From Syngnathus acus (taxonomy: Eukaryota; Chordata; Actinopteri; Syngnathiformes; Syngnathidae), in contig NC_051103.1 of the NCBI RefSeq assembly GCF_901709675.1, positions 173,501-237,500 on the forward strand: 64,000 bases of DNA, read 5' to 3'. Below, one piece after another: positions 10,401 through 21,574 of this stretch. Position numbers and translations under genes: made by a program. Every line of letters begins with the position of its first letter. The first letter of the stretch is position 1. A model generated the notes under the pieces. The model did not search any database. It was not told where the DNA came from and worked only from the letters and a program-made list of their open reading frames with translations.

Positions 10401-10614
10401 TGATATCCTCCGGTATGTTTTTCGAGCGGTGAAACTCTGCTGCGACACTCAACTCGCAGCAAACACCTATCCTGAGGAGCTCCTGCCGGTTGTAGGTGGT
10501 GTATGACATACAGTGGGTACAAACACTAACAAAAAACAAACAATGCGTAGATCGGGAGAGCACTGAGCCGCTGCAACTGCGTGCGCCGCCATCTTTCCGT
10601 AGTCCGTTCCAAAA
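7481..10614 (-). mobile_element. Rex1/Babar-like LINE, copy 1
   Basis: Minus-strand LINE, nearly complete, inserted in the L2 endonuclease frame. Its 3' end at 7481 is an (ATTCT)n tail preceded by TGACAATAAAG, the expected priming-end structure. The 5' region to about 10614 is GC-rich and encodes a basic N-terminus. Only short (3-4 bp) target homology is visible at the ends. Confidence 0.85.
7652..10221 (-). pseudogene. Endonuclease-reverse transcriptase of Rex1-like LINE (one frameshift)
   Basis: Single ORF2-type polyprotein. The endonuclease starts near MDELRLQMSANQTVKD, with ITETW and IMAGDFNHVD; RT follows with [60 protein letters not shown] and IVKFADDTTVVG (catalytic FADD), then the C-terminal [13 protein letters not shown] block. 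The frame breaks once, in a run of nine C (minus-strand G) at about 10046-10054. Ten would keep KSKGGG in frame with LCMYVNNNW. Otherwise 795 codons are open from 10039 to 7652, so this was active not long ago in evolutionary terms. Confidence 0.85.
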
Positions 10615-12288
10615 CTTCTGGACTGCTTTCATCTCACCCAGCACATCAACTTCCCCACCCACACCAAAGGCCACACCCTGGATATAGTATGCTCCTCCTT
10701 TCCACTCACATCCAACCCCCGTCCTCTCACCTTTCCACTGTCAGATCATCTCTGCATCCTCTTCTCCGCCCCTCTACCCTCGCCTCATAATTCCACAAAA
10801 CGCACCATCTCCTACTGCAACATCAAGACTGTAAACCCAATCACGCTTTGCCAGCTCTTATCCTCTGCCCTTCCCTCCGACCCCACTTCTTCCTTTGCAG
10901 CCATCACCCTCATCCTCAAAAACCCCACCTTGGACCCACTCAACCTTTCCAACTACCGTCCCATCTCCAACCTTTCATTCCTTTCCAAAACCCTTGAACG
11001 CATTGTCTCCGCCCAACTCCACACCCATCTCCAGTCCAACAACCTCTATGAACCCTTCCAGTCCGGATTCCACCCACTTCACAGCACCGAAACAGCTCTA
11101 GTTAAAGTCACCAACGATCTCCTCATTTCTGCAGACTCTGGTGCCCTCAACATCCTACTACTACTTGACCTTAGCGCAGCCTTTGACACTGTGAACCATT
11201 CCATCCTCCTCCAAAGGCTGCGCCAACTAGGTGTTGAGGGCACTGCACTCGACTGGCTTACCTCCTATCTCACCAACAGAAACCAGTTCATCTCTCTCTC
11301 CGGTCACACATCCATCCTCTCCCCAGTTACACAAGTGGTCCCCCAAGGCTCAGTTCTTGGCCCCCTCCTATTCATCTGTTACCTCTTTCCCCTTGGTACT
11401 GTCATCCGCAAACTCAATCTGGACTTCCACTGCTACGCTGATGACACCCAGATCTATATACGTACCACACCAACCCGTAACCCTTCCCTCACCCACTTTG
11501 AAACCTGCATCTCTACAATAAAAACATGGCTGACCCACAACTTTCTCAAACTCAACAGTGACAAAACAGAGCTCCTCCTCATAGGCACTAAATCCTCCCT
11601 TAATAAAACTGGATCCATCACACTCACCATTGACTCCTCAAACATCACTCCCTCCCCTCTGGCACGCAACCTTGCCGTTATTTTTGACCCCACACTGTCC
11701 TTCCACCCTCATGTTAGCTCAGTAGTCAAGACCTCCTACTTCCACCTCCGACGCATCGCCAAAATCCGGCACTGCCTCTCTCTCTCTGCCGCTGAATCCC
11801 TCATCCACTCCTTCGTCTCATCCCGGCTTGACTACTGCAACTCCCTTCTCACTGGAATCATTGCTCGCTCACTCCATAGACTTCAACTAGTCCAAAACTC
11901 TGCTGCCCGCCTCCTTACCCACACCCGGTCCCGTGAACACATCACTCCTGTTCTCCACTCTCTTCACTGGCTCCCCATTAAGGAGCGTATCATCTTCAAG
12001 ATACTCCTCCTCACCTTCAAAGCCCTTCACCACCTGGCTCCCACTTACCTATCCGACCTCCTTGTCCCCTACTGCCCCAATCGTCCCCTCCGATCCTCCA
12101 ATACTTCACGTCTGACAGTCCCAAAATCTAAACTCAAATCCTTCGGTGACAGAGCCTTCTCCTGCACATCACCCCGACTCTGGAACTCTCTCCCTCAGTC
12201 TGTCTGTGACTCACCCACACTCCCCATATTTAAGTCCCATCTAAAAACGTACCTCTTCTCCCAAGCGCATGACCTCCCCTACCCATAA
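10615..12288 (+). pseudogene. L2 LINE: reverse transcriptase
   Basis: L2 coding resumes at LDCFHLTQHINFP and runs to a 452-codon open stretch from 10930. RT blocks are YRPISNLSFLSKTLERIV, SGFHPLHSTETALV, LLDLSAAFDTVNH, VPQGSVLGPLLF and FHCYADDTQIYI (catalytic YADD). The C-terminal LINE domain includes SRLDYCNSLLTG and FSCTSPRLWNSLP. A deletion around 10900-10912 fuses the end of the endonuclease linker directly to ILKNPTLDPL, removing roughly a hundred residues typical of L2. RT is otherwise well preserved. Confidence 0.85.
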
Positions 12289-12436
12289 CTGGTTTCCTCT
12301 TCTTAATTTTATCCGATTGTTTCTTCCCCGTCCCCCTCCCCTCATGTATGTCTTTGCCTTGTTCCCTGTAAGCGTCTTTGGGTTTTTGAAAAGCGCTATA
12401 CAAATTTAATGAATTATTATTAATTATTATTAATGC

Positions 12437-12870
12437 AGATCATCTCAAAAGGTGCAGAAGTCTCAATGCTCTGAATAGGTGTTCTAGTTACCCTGTTTGG
12501 TTTCTTCCTTTTTATGCAACGGCATACTTGGGTACAATAGTGCTCCATCTCTTGTCTCATTTTAGGCCAGAAGAAGCGCGCTCAAGCTAGATCATACGAT
12601 CTGTGCCCAGGTGTCCCATCTCCTCTTGTAGGTGCTTGTAGACAATGGGTTTTAGAGAATCGGGGACCACTAATTATGACCTCACTTTGGTCTCTCTTTT
12701 GAAAACACCTCCATCAATCTGGGACCACTCGCAAGGAAGGTAGGTGTATGACTGGTTTGCTCTCTGCCATCTTGTCTTTACGCTTTTAGCGAGAAAATAT
12801 TATTTTCAAGGCTAACAATCGGTTTATGGCGACATCTTTATTTTGGGCATCTTTGAATTCTTCTCCCCTC
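12437..12870 (-). pseudogene. Ty3/gypsy element A: RNase H-integrase linker and zinc-binding domain
   Basis: Minus-strand relic: KHLQEEMGHLGTDRM, a stop, then a frameshift into RQEMEHYCTQVCRCIKRKK and TPIQSIETSAPFEM. This is the HHCC zinc-binding N-terminal domain of gypsy integrase (H..H...C..C). Upstream sequence to about 12870 decays into stops. The L2 insertion at its low-coordinate end separates it from the catalytic core at 4585-4945. Confidence 0.8.
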
Positions 12871-12872
12871 CT

Positions 12873-13778
12873 TGAGTCGTCACCTTATCGTGGTGGAGGG
12901 GTTTGCGTGTGCCTATGATCCTAGAAGCCATGTTGTCTGGGGCTTCATGCCCCTGGTAGGGTCACCCATGGCAAAAGGATCCTAGGTGAGGGGCCAGACA
13001 AACCACGGCTCAAAAGACCCCTTATGAAGAATACAATATATGGACTTAATTTTCCCTCGCCCAGATGCGGGTCACCGGGGCCCCCCTCTGGACCCAGGCC
13101 TGGAGACAGGGCTCGAAGGCGAGCGTCTGGTGGCCGGGCCTTCACCCATGGGGCCAGCCCTAAAAAGGAACGTGGGTCCCCCTTCCCATGGGCTCACCCC
13201 CTGTGGGAGGGGCCAAAGGGGTCAGGTGCGTAGTGAGCTGGGCGGCGGCCAAGGGCGGGAACCTTGGCGGTCCAATCCCCGGCTGCAGAAGCTGCCTCTT
13301 GGGACATGGAATGTCACCTCTCTGGCTGGAAAGGAGACCGAGCTGGTGTGTGAGGCAGAAAAGTTCCGACTAGACATAGTCGGACTTGCCTCCACACACA
13401 GTTTGGGTTCTGGTACAAGCCCTCTCAAGAGGGGCTGGACTCTCCTCCACTCTGGAGTTGCCCACGGTGAGAGGGGTCGAGCAGGTGTGGGCCTACTTAT
13501 TGCCCCTCGGCTGGGGGGCACATTGGGGTTCACCCCGGTGAACGATAGGGTAGCCTCTCTCTGCCTTCGGGTGGGGGGACGAGTCCTGACTGTTGTTTGT
13601 GCCTATTCACCGAACAGCAGCTCAGAATACCCACCCTTTTTGGGGTCCTTAGAGGAAGTGCTGGAGAGTGCTCCTTCTGGGGACTCCATCATTCTACTAG
13701 GTGACTTCAATGCTCACGTGGGCAATGACAGTGAGACCTGGAAGGGCATGATTGGGAGGAACGGTCCCCCGATCTGAA
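12873..13778 (+). mobile_element. Rex3 LINE, 5' portion
   Basis: Matches the 5' half of the near-complete Rex3 at 49522-52843 (opposite strand), from the 5' end GAGTCGTCACCTTATCG through the endonuclease, then stops abruptly at CCCCGATCTGAACCCGAGCGG. Loss of the 3' end is unusual for a LINE and implies a later deletion or rearrangement. Confidence 0.85.
13040..13777 (+). pseudogene. Rex3 5' region and AP endonuclease domain, truncated
   Basis: A 245-codon open stretch. The endonuclease proper begins at [18 protein letters not shown] and includes [47 protein letters not shown] and the catalytic block [13 protein letters not shown]. The first ~85 residues are translated 5' UTR-like sequence and may not be coding. 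The frame ends at GRNGPPI where the element breaks off, before any RT, so it is non-functional as a retrotransposase. Confidence 0.8.
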
Positions 13779-14838
13779 CCCGAGCGGTGTTCTATTGTTG
13801 GACTTATATTTAGTTATTTTGTCATTTAAAAAAATAAAGACTATTGGGACAATGACATTTGTTTTATAATAGTGTGTATTTGCATGGAATTTATGTAGTT
13901 AAAAAATGTCCGAAAAAACTATTGGCACCCGGGCCCCTTCACTTTATCAAACCTGGCCCTCCTTGCAAAATGTTTGGTTACCCCTGTTCTATGCGGACGG
14001 ATGTTTTTTCAACTGTTGTGCAACTTAATGATATTTTGATATTTCATAGCCTTGTCGTCTGCTATCCATCATTTGCATCATGTCTCTGTTAAACTCTACT
14101 GAATACCAATCCTGTATTTCGACCAATACACCATCAGGTGTAGTAGGCCCACTGTATATAACTTAAAGATCCTGCCAAATACTAGCCTCCCCAACAATAA
14201 CCATTATGTGAATGTCATTTCTTCAACAGGAAGCAGTCTGACTGAGGCCAGGGGTTACAAGGAGATCACCAGCGACTTTCTATGCACCCAACGCTCTTCA
14301 GCCAACTGTACAGTAGTTTGACTTCTGACTCCAATAATAAGTTACTTCAGTAATATGAGTAATTTTAAGTGTGGATGAAAAATGCAAAAATGTGCAAAAT
14401 GTATCAATCCTGTACAATTGAATTCAATATTGCTCAGAAATAGCTTTACGTTACCAACATGAGTGACGGTTGTGCCAGCAACTGAGACTTACATGAGCCT
14501 CTATGATTTATGGTGCTGCCCCCGAATATGCATTAAGTATTGCGTTATGTTTCAGTTAGAACAGTTACACATGCAAATGCACCACAAGCATTTGTATTCT
14601 AAAATGTATTTTACAGTAATTGTGAATTTCTAATAACCTCAGGCTGAAGAAAATCCCTAAACCATGAATCACACGCAATTAATGTCTATGTGAATTAAAA
14701 GCACAACTAAATAAAAATGGATTCAAACAAACATATCAAACTGATATTAGGCATCTCTTTGTTTTTGCAATTGCATTATTCAAATTTATAATATATGGTT
14801 TGAAAAAGGAGGTAAATGCGATGATTGTGAATTTGATT
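13779..14838. other. No gene recognised; contains one hAT terminal relic
   Basis: AT-rich sequence without supportable coding. At about 13926-13990 it carries GGGCCCCTTCACTTTATCAA, then CTGGCCCTCCTTGC and GTTTGGTTACCCCTG. This is the reverse-oriented end of the same hAT family as 63308-63798, but its partner end is not visible. Confidence 0.5.
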
Positions 14839-15075
14839 CTGTCCCCTTCCTGTGAGGAGTTTAAATGTTCTTCCCGTGCATGGTAGGCCGACTGACCACT
14901 CCAAATTGTCAATAAGGTTGAGTGCGAATAGTTATTCGTCTTTGCGTGCCCTACGATCGACTGCCAAGAAGTTCAAGGCGTCATCCGCCTACTGCCCGAA
15001 GTCAGCTGGGTTAGGCTCCAGCACGCCCGCGACCCTCGTGAGGAAAAGAAATTCAGGAAAAGGATGTATTAGGGT
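14839..15075 (+). repeat. SINE-like repeat, second copy
   Basis: Diverged copy of the repeat at 1866-2205, with CATGGTAGGCCGACTGA, CTCCAAATTG and GGCTCCAGCACGCCCGCGAC. It ends with AGGAAAAGAAATTCAGGAAA instead of a clean GGATGG run. Confidence 0.65.
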
Positions 15076-15104
15076 TGACATTATATTGATCGTATGATTA
15101 TGTT

Positions 15105-15322
15105 GGAATGTTGACTAGAAACATTAACTTTGTTAAAACCTTCCACCTTACCTTGACTTGTTGATGTGAATTCCAATATATGACAAAGCTTGTCATAAAC
15201 ACCTTTATTCGGCCACATTATTTCACTCCATCGCACTCCGTGACCCGACAGCAAAAAAACTTCCAACACTTCCGTCACCGCCTCCTTATCCACAATGCAT
15301 AGCATCAGGAGTTAACAATCTC
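15105..15322 (-). repeat. Ty1/copia 3' LTR
   Basis: On the minus strand, just after the copia pol stop, a purine tract AGAAAGAGGGAGATT is followed by TGTTAACTCCTGATGC, a typical copia LTR start. It contains AATAAAGGTG, a plausible polyadenylation signal, and ends near TTCCAACA at about 15105. The 5' LTR is not in the window. Confidence 0.6.
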
Positions 15323-15596
15323 CCTCTTTCTTAAAAATAAAATAAACAAATACACAGAACATTTAAAGTGTGCTTGAATAAAGACCTTTTTGAACTACAA
15401 AACAAAAGGTTTATTTTCTATCTATAAACAAAAATTTAAGTAGCCATGAACCTTCATCTAACGCTTTGAGAAGCATGAGTGAAGAAGCTCCCTTTTTTTG
15501 TCAGGCAATCTGCAAGCTGGGACTTAGTCTCTGACCAAAATATCTGTTTTATTTTCTTGGCCTGTAGGAGCTCTTTAACACTACTTAATTCTAGCC

Positions 15597-16880
15597 CAGG
15601 GGTGGGCAAACTTTTTGACTCGCGGGCCGAACTGGGTTCTAAATTTGGACCGGAGGGCCGAACCAGGAGCAGATGGACGTAGTGTTTGTGTGAAGTAATA
15701 TAAGCGACCTGTAAAGGTCATTGCATAAAAGATTTTGGCCTTTAGTAGGTAGTAAAGCATGGATATTCCAAACAAGTTTTTTGAAAACAAATGCATTTAT
15801 TAACAGCATTAAAAAAAAAATCACTAAAAAACTGCTATCAGTGATTCTCATAAAATACGACACTATTATTATGAATAACAGTCTCCATCACTTCAGTGCC
15901 TGCAGGTCAGATTAATGAAAAATGTTTATCTTATGAGATCACAGCAAACATTCTGACCAAATATATCATCTTGAAGAATCGGTGAAAGCATACATCCAAA
16001 TAAAGTAATCAAAACGGCAACACGGTGAGGGGTATCTGAAAATCAGAGCAGAGTTTTAACTCACAAACACCTGGTAACAGAGGTGAGGAAACGGGAAACA
16101 CTTCCTTAAAGTAAGCCTTAAGAACTTTACAGGTTAAGATTAGTCGCAAACAGGTGGTGCATCAATGTCCTTGAGCATCCTGCACTGTTTGAAAATGAGA
16201 ATGGTCGCTAGTTTCAATCCCTGCTATGTGTACAAATCATATTCAAAATGCATTTTTTTACAACAAACTTGAGAGCCTCCCCTTCATTTTCAGTGGGAAC
16301 AGTGTTGTTGGTCTCCCTTTTTTGCTAGTGCATCATAGTCTGGAGTAAAATTTGTTGTGGCAATTCTTAGGAGAGATCCGTTTACCTCGATCTGTGACGG
16401 GTTGATGTGGCTGAACGTCACGTCGCGTACGTCGAGCCAAATTGGCAACTCTTTTAACATTCGGCACTCACTTCTTTTCTTCGGGCCACTCATTTTAATG
16501 GAAGGATTCCAGGGGAAGGTTTGTGGGTGGCTTTAGCGTAAAACTGTATCTGAAAGCTCAGCGAGCGAATTACAAGAATGCTGTCGTCACAGCCCACGCT
16601 CTAAATTCGGGACTGATACAAATAGAGCGCGAGTGCGCCATGTCCGTACTACTGAGTACGTACGTACACGCACTTGTGAGTGTGCACCGAGCTTTCTGAC
16701 ACGGCTTCCGGTAGTAAATGCGCAGGCGAGCGGTTCCCCATCTACTGGGGAAACGCAGTCATTGCAGGCAAAATGACAAAAAAAAAAGTTTAATAATACA
16801 ATTAATTCAGGGTTGGCGGGCCGGATTAAACGGTCCCGTGGGCCGGATGTGGCCCGCGGGCCGTAGTTTGCCCACCCCTG
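15597..16880 (-). mobile_element. Non-autonomous hAT transposon with perfect 8-bp target duplication
   Basis: A 1284-bp element with termini CAGGGGTGGGCAAACT and AGTTTGCCCACCCCTG, flanked by TTCTAGCC at both sides (15589-15596 and 16881-16888). The 8-bp duplication and CAGGGGTG-type ends define a hAT element. It sits inside the RNase H region of the copia relic, whose coding continues on both sides. It contains a 67-codon transposase remnant (16290-16493). A partial copy is at 62573-63040. Confidence 0.9.
16290..16493 (-). pseudogene. hAT transposase remnant: N- and C-termini fused by deletion
   Basis: A 67-codon frame on the minus strand. It starts MSGPKKRSECRMLKE, like the first residues of GTF2IRD2/ZBED-type hAT transposases, and ends TTNFTPDYDALAKKGDQQ, like their extreme C-terminus. 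The BED finger, catalytic RNase H-like fold and dimerisation region are missing. I infer that one internal deletion joined the two gene ends while keeping the frame open. Confidence 0.55.
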
Positions 16881-17944
16881 TTCTAGCCTAAGCCTCTTCT
16901 CTGTAACCTGCTTAGTCAACTTCAGTGCATCAAACAGAGAGTCATTGTCAGTTACACAGATAAGAGGAAGAACATGAAGACTCGCATTTCCAGTAGTGAG
17001 CTGAGAAAACAGCATGGACAGAAACGTTCCATTGTCTATACCATCTGACATGGCAAGGGTTTCTCCAGCTAGAGTACTTCTCACCACATCTCTTTTTTTT
17101 TAGACTGCCAAAACAAATGGGAGAACTTTCCTTCTTCACCCGTAAGTGCAATTAAAGCTCCTCCCTGAGTTCCTCCATCCGGGAGATAGCCAAGAGAAGC
17201 ATCACTAAAGACAGCTAAACTCAAGCATCACTCCTCCCCAAGTATTGAAACTTAAGTGTGACCTTTTCCGACTTCAATTTGCGGAGGATCTTGTTCACTT
17301 CATGAATAGACTAAATAGAAGCATTTTTAATGTTAGATGCCAGGCTGCATGCGTCAAACATTACATCAGGCCTCGTTTGTTTGGCAACCCATAACAGCTG
17401 TCCTATTTTTGACCTAAGCTGCTCTGCCTCAGTTTTGTTCAAAGGAGCATCTCTTTGAACAGCCTGAGCTGCCTGCAAACGAACTGGCTGCAGATTTTCA
17501 ATGTAGCTGTGTTGATGTAGAACCACCTGATCACCTAAATTTGTAATGTCCATGCCCACATAAGAAAAACTCTCATGTTCTTCACGCCCAACATGAAAAG
17601 TAGCCCTGAGTACAAAAATTACATTTTTTTCATAATGGTCTGACCCTGCCCAGAGAAAATCATCTACATGGCATGCTAGTACGCCCACAACTTAAGAATC
17701 TTCATTTGGCCAAAAGAAAATTGCTGGGTCAACTCTGGACACTCTACCACCAGTTTTTAACATTAGGTCCTTGACCTTGTTGTACCAGTAGAGGGAGGCA
17801 TCTGCAAGGTCGTAGACACATCTCTTGAGTTTCCAGAGTACATTGTCCACACCTGCCTCACGCGGGGGACGGACTTAAATGATCTTTGAAAGTTCCATTC
17901 CTTGTAGAAAAGCAGATTTAATATCAATAGAATGAACTTTCCAG

Positions 17945-18085
17945 AGGGGAACCTGCTCCCCCCTCCCCCAGGGGATGGATCAAAATCACACGGGGATGGG
18001 TTAAATGCAGAGGACAAATTTCACCACACCCAGATGTGTGTGTTACGATCATTGGGACTTTAAATGACTTTAACTTTAACTTTGT
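17945..18085 (-). repeat. SINE fragment inside the copia RT
   Basis: Read on the minus strand, the fragment runs from AAAGTCATTTAAAGTCCC to CATCCCCTGGGGGAGG. The same short interspersed repeat appears at 30064-30262. It splits the copia frame between LLAIAS and WKVHSIDIKSAF. Its TTAAAGTTAAAGTC end looks like the repeated tail of a retroposed SINE. Confidence 0.65.
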
Positions 18086-18214
18086 TTGACTGGCAATAGC
18101 TAGGAGCACTCTGAGTGACTCTGATGCACATGTAGGGGAGTCCTTCTGTAAGTCTTGAATGTTCATTTTCTAAAAAACCCTCGCAACAATCCGTTTCTTT
18201 GGTACAATACCAAT

Positions 18215-21200
18215 TCAAGATGCATACGCAGCGACCTCTCTCTGTCCCGCTCGAACGGTGTTTTGTTCGTCAAATGAGTGTTTGACCGGCGGTTTTGTGC
18301 GTTCGTCTCGTCGTACTGAGTCGTGCTACAAGTACGGCAGGAAGGTTCTGCTCGACATCGGCGAAAGCGAGTTTTGTCGAGTTCTGGACTTTGATGCGGG
18401 GACATTAAAGGAGCTCGGACTGCTACGTCCTGAAGCGTCGCCGGACTCGTCTGCTATTCCTCCCCCGGTTGGGAGGCGTCGAAAGCGGTGTGCGAGGAGG
18501 CTGAAGAGGGGCAAGCGTGGGGGCGTCCGGGCCAGGCTGGCGGCCAACCCGGCTCGCCCGGCCGTGCCTTCCATTCTTCTGGCGAATGTTCGATCGCTGG
18601 ACAACAAAATGGATTACATTCGCTTGCTGAGATCTACAAACCGGACGGTGCGTGACTGCTGTGTGCTCGTGTTCACTGAGACTTGGTTGACCGTCAACAT
18701 TCCGGACTCGGCTGTACGTCTGGAGCGGCTAGCGTGCTATCGGGCGGACCGGACCATTGTACGAGGGGGGAAATCTCGTGGAGGTGGAATATGCGTCTAC
18801 ATCCGTGACGAGTGGTGCCGGGACTCTGTGGTGGTATGCAGGCACTGCTCGCCACTGGCGGAGTTTGTGGTCATTAAGTGCCGTCCTTTTTACCTGCCGA
18901 GGGAATTTACCGCGATTCTGCTGGTCGCGGTTTACATCCCGCCTTCCAACATCGGAGGCGACAGAGGTCGCGGCTCTTAGTGAACTGTACCGGGCTGTCA
19001 GTGACCAACAGACAGCGCACCCTGACGGTTTCACCATCTTCGCTGGGGATTTTAATCATGCTAATCTGAAGTCTGTTTTTCCGAGGCTTCACCAGCATGT
19101 TGATTTTCCTACGCGTGGCGACAGCTTCCTGGACCTGGTCTACTCTTCGCATAAAGGAGCTTTCAAAGCCGCCCCCCTCCCCCATCTTGGACTTTCTGAC
19201 CATATCACTGTTATGCTTCTGCCCGCATACAGACAAAAGGTGAGAACCTCCAGACCAGTTCGCAAGCGGGTGCGGGTGTGGCCTGAGGGTGCCTCTGATG
19301 CGCTTCGTGACTGCTTTGGCTCTACTGACTGGGACGTGTTTAGGAGGGCTGCCACTTGCGACGGTCGGGCGGACATTGAGGAGTATACTGACTCTGTTTC
19401 CTCCTACATCGGGAAGTGCATTGATGATGTGACACACTCAATATCCGTCGTCACTCGGGCTAACCGGAAGCCATGGCTGACAGGGGCTGTCTTCAGGCTG
19501 CTGAGGGCCAGGGACAAAGCCTTCAGGGCGGGGGATGAGGCTGGCTTGAGGACTGCGAGGGCCGACCTGTCCCGGGGCATCAAAGAAGCGAAGAGGGCGT
19601 TCTCGGGCAAAATCACCGCCCACTTCAAGGACAGCAGGGACGCACGGAGCCTTTGGCAGGGCATTCAGACCATCACGGACTACAAGCCCGCGCCGCAGAG
19701 CTGTGAAGGCGACGTCCGTCTGCTCAATGACCTCAACCGCTTCTTTGCTCGCTTCGACGCTCAGAACAGCACTTTCCCGCTGAAGGCCACTCCACCTTCC
19801 CACGAGCTGCCCCTGTGCCTCTCCGCCGACAGCGTGAGGAGGACGCTTGCCGCTATCGACATCCGTAAGGCGGCGGGCCCGGACAACATCCCGGGTCGAG
19901 CGCTGAAGGACTGCGCTGGTGAGCTGACGGGTGTCTTCACGGACATCTTTAACACTTCCCTGCAGCAGGCCATCGTCCCGTCGTGTTTCAAAGCTGCCAC
20001 CATCGTACCTGTGCTGAAGAAGCCTGCTCCGTCCTGCTTCAATGACTACCGCCCCGTGGCACTTACGCCCGTCATCATGAAGTGCTTTGAGCGGCTTGTC
20101 TTGGAGCACATCCGGTCAGTTCTCCCCCCCACCATTGACCCCTTCCAGTTTGCGTACCGAGCCAAGCGGTCCTCTGAGGATGCCATCTGCTCTGCCCTCC
20201 ACTCGGCCCTCACCCACCTGGAGGGGAGGGACTCGTATGTGAGGTTGCTGTTTGTGGACTTCAGTTCTGCCTTCAACACCATTGTGCCGCAGCGTCTCAT
20301 CAGCAAACTTGACAAGCTGGGCCTCAGTACCTGCCTCTGCAACTGGCTACTGGACTTCCTCTGTCAGAGGCCACAGGTGGTACGTGTTGGCGACAAGATC
20401 TCCGCCAGCATCACGCTGAGCACAGGGGCCCCCCAAGGCTGCGTGCTCAGTCCGCTGCTCTTCACCCTCCTGACGCATGACTGCGCTGCCACCTGCAGCG
20501 GCAACCGCATAGTGAAGTTTGCTGACGACACGACTCTGGTGGGTCTCATCACCAAGGGAGACGAGACTCAATACAGGCTGGAGGTTGACCTTCTGACCGC
20601 GTGGTGCAGGGACAACAACCTCCTGCTGAACGTCGACAAGACCAAGGAGATTGTTGTTGACTTCCGGAAGGGTCACGCCCAACACCTGCCGCTGACCATC
20701 GACGGTGCTGTGGTGGAGAGGGTGAGCAGCGCCAGGTTCCTGGGGGTGCACATCAGTGAGGATCTCTCCTGGTCCACCAACACCGCATGGCTGGCGAAGA
20801 AGGCCCAGCGCCGCCTGTACTTCCTTCGGAAACTCAGGCGAGCGGGGGCTCCTCCGGCCGTCATGACTACTTTTTACCGCGGCACCATTGAGAGCGTCCT
20901 CTCCAGCTGTATTGCTGTCTGGGGTGGCAGCTGCACTGACCACGACTTGAAGGCCCTGCAGCGCATAGTGAAAACGGCTAGTAAGACTATTGGTGCTTCT
21001 CTCCCCTCCTTGAAGGACATTTACACCTCCCATCTCACCCGCAAGGCGACCAAGATTGTGAGTGATGTGAGTCACCCCGCTCACTCTTTGTTTGAACTTC
21101 TGCCCTCTGGGAGGCGGCACAGGAGCCTGCGCTCCCGCACCACCAGACTTTCCAACAGCTTCGTACTCCAGGCTGTTAGGATCCTGAACTCGCTCCCCCT

Positions 21201-21486
21201 TTCAGCGTAGCGTCCTGTTCTTGCTGTCTGCTGTATGCACACTGGCTCGGTTTTGCCCCTCTTATTTAATGGGTTATTGGTCTGTTATTTATTCATCGCT
21301 CATTTTATTTTATTTATTATTTGTTATTTATTATTTATGGTTTGTGCCTTCTTGTTTTTGTTTTGTGTCGCCTACTTGTATGTCTCGTCACCGTGGGATG
21401 GAGGAAACGGAATTTCGGTTTCTTTGTGTGTCTTGACATATGAAAGGATTGACAATAAAGCTGACTTTGACTTTGACTTTGACTTT
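18215..21486 (+). mobile_element. Rex1/Babar-like LINE, copy 2 (nearly intact)
   Basis: Plus-strand LINE with a complete coding sequence except one frameshift. The 3' UTR runs from 21211 to GACAATAAAGCTGACTTTGA and a (GACTTT)n tail ending at 21486. The 5' boundary, near 18215, is estimated from homology to copy 1. A 5'-truncated relative lies at 29050-29439. Confidence 0.85.
18258..21210 (+). pseudogene. Endonuclease-reverse transcriptase of Rex1-like LINE copy 2
   Basis: Two overlapping frames make up one polyprotein. Frame 1 (18258-18980) has a basic N-terminus, then ILLANVRSLDNKMDYIRLL, FTETW and AVYIPPS. Frame 2 (used from about 18955 to 21210) has [94 protein letters not shown] (catalytic FADD) and [13 protein letters not shown], ending LNSLPLSA. 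A single one-base change near 18945-18957 separates them. All catalytic blocks are present, so this copy is only slightly decayed. Confidence 0.85.
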
Positions 21487-21574
21487 CAACGTACAGACCC
21501 ATCTTGCAGAAACACATGTTTGACCTTTGTCTAGAAATTCCTCAAAAACATTATTGTTTTTCAAATTCTCAACT

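Larger units (their letters stand above)
4955..12432 (+). mobile_element. L2-type LINE, interrupted twice
   Basis: Plus-strand L2 LINE starting with a 5' UTR beginning near TCTTCCGGGTTAGAGC and ending in AAAAGCGCTATACAAATTTA plus an (ATT)n run at 12396-12432. Coding order is N-terminal region, AP endonuclease, reverse transcriptase. Two later insertions split it: an ISL2EU-like DNA element at 6098-7306 and a Rex1-like LINE at 7481-10614. The endonuclease frame resumes across both. A further internal deletion at about 10900-10912 removes the stretch between endonuclease and RT. The LINE itself sits inside the integrase of gypsy element A. Confidence 0.9.
15425..18165 (-). pseudogene. Ty1/copia pol relic (RT and RNase H)
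   Basis: Minus-strand copia polyprotein remains. RT: KDSPTCASESLRVLLAIAS, a SINE insert, HSIDIKSAFLQG, YDLADASLYWY, then VLACHVDDFLWAG with the catalytic VDD. RNase H follows with QTRPDVMFDA, VFSDASLGYLPDGG, RSTLAGETLAM and, beyond a hAT insertion, QLADCLTKKGAS and KALDEGSWL. Several stops and frameshifts are present. It is cut off upstream at about 18165, next to a Rex1-like LINE, so integrase and gag are absent. The AATAAA-bearing LTR at 15105-15322 is its 3' LTR. Confidence 0.85.
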
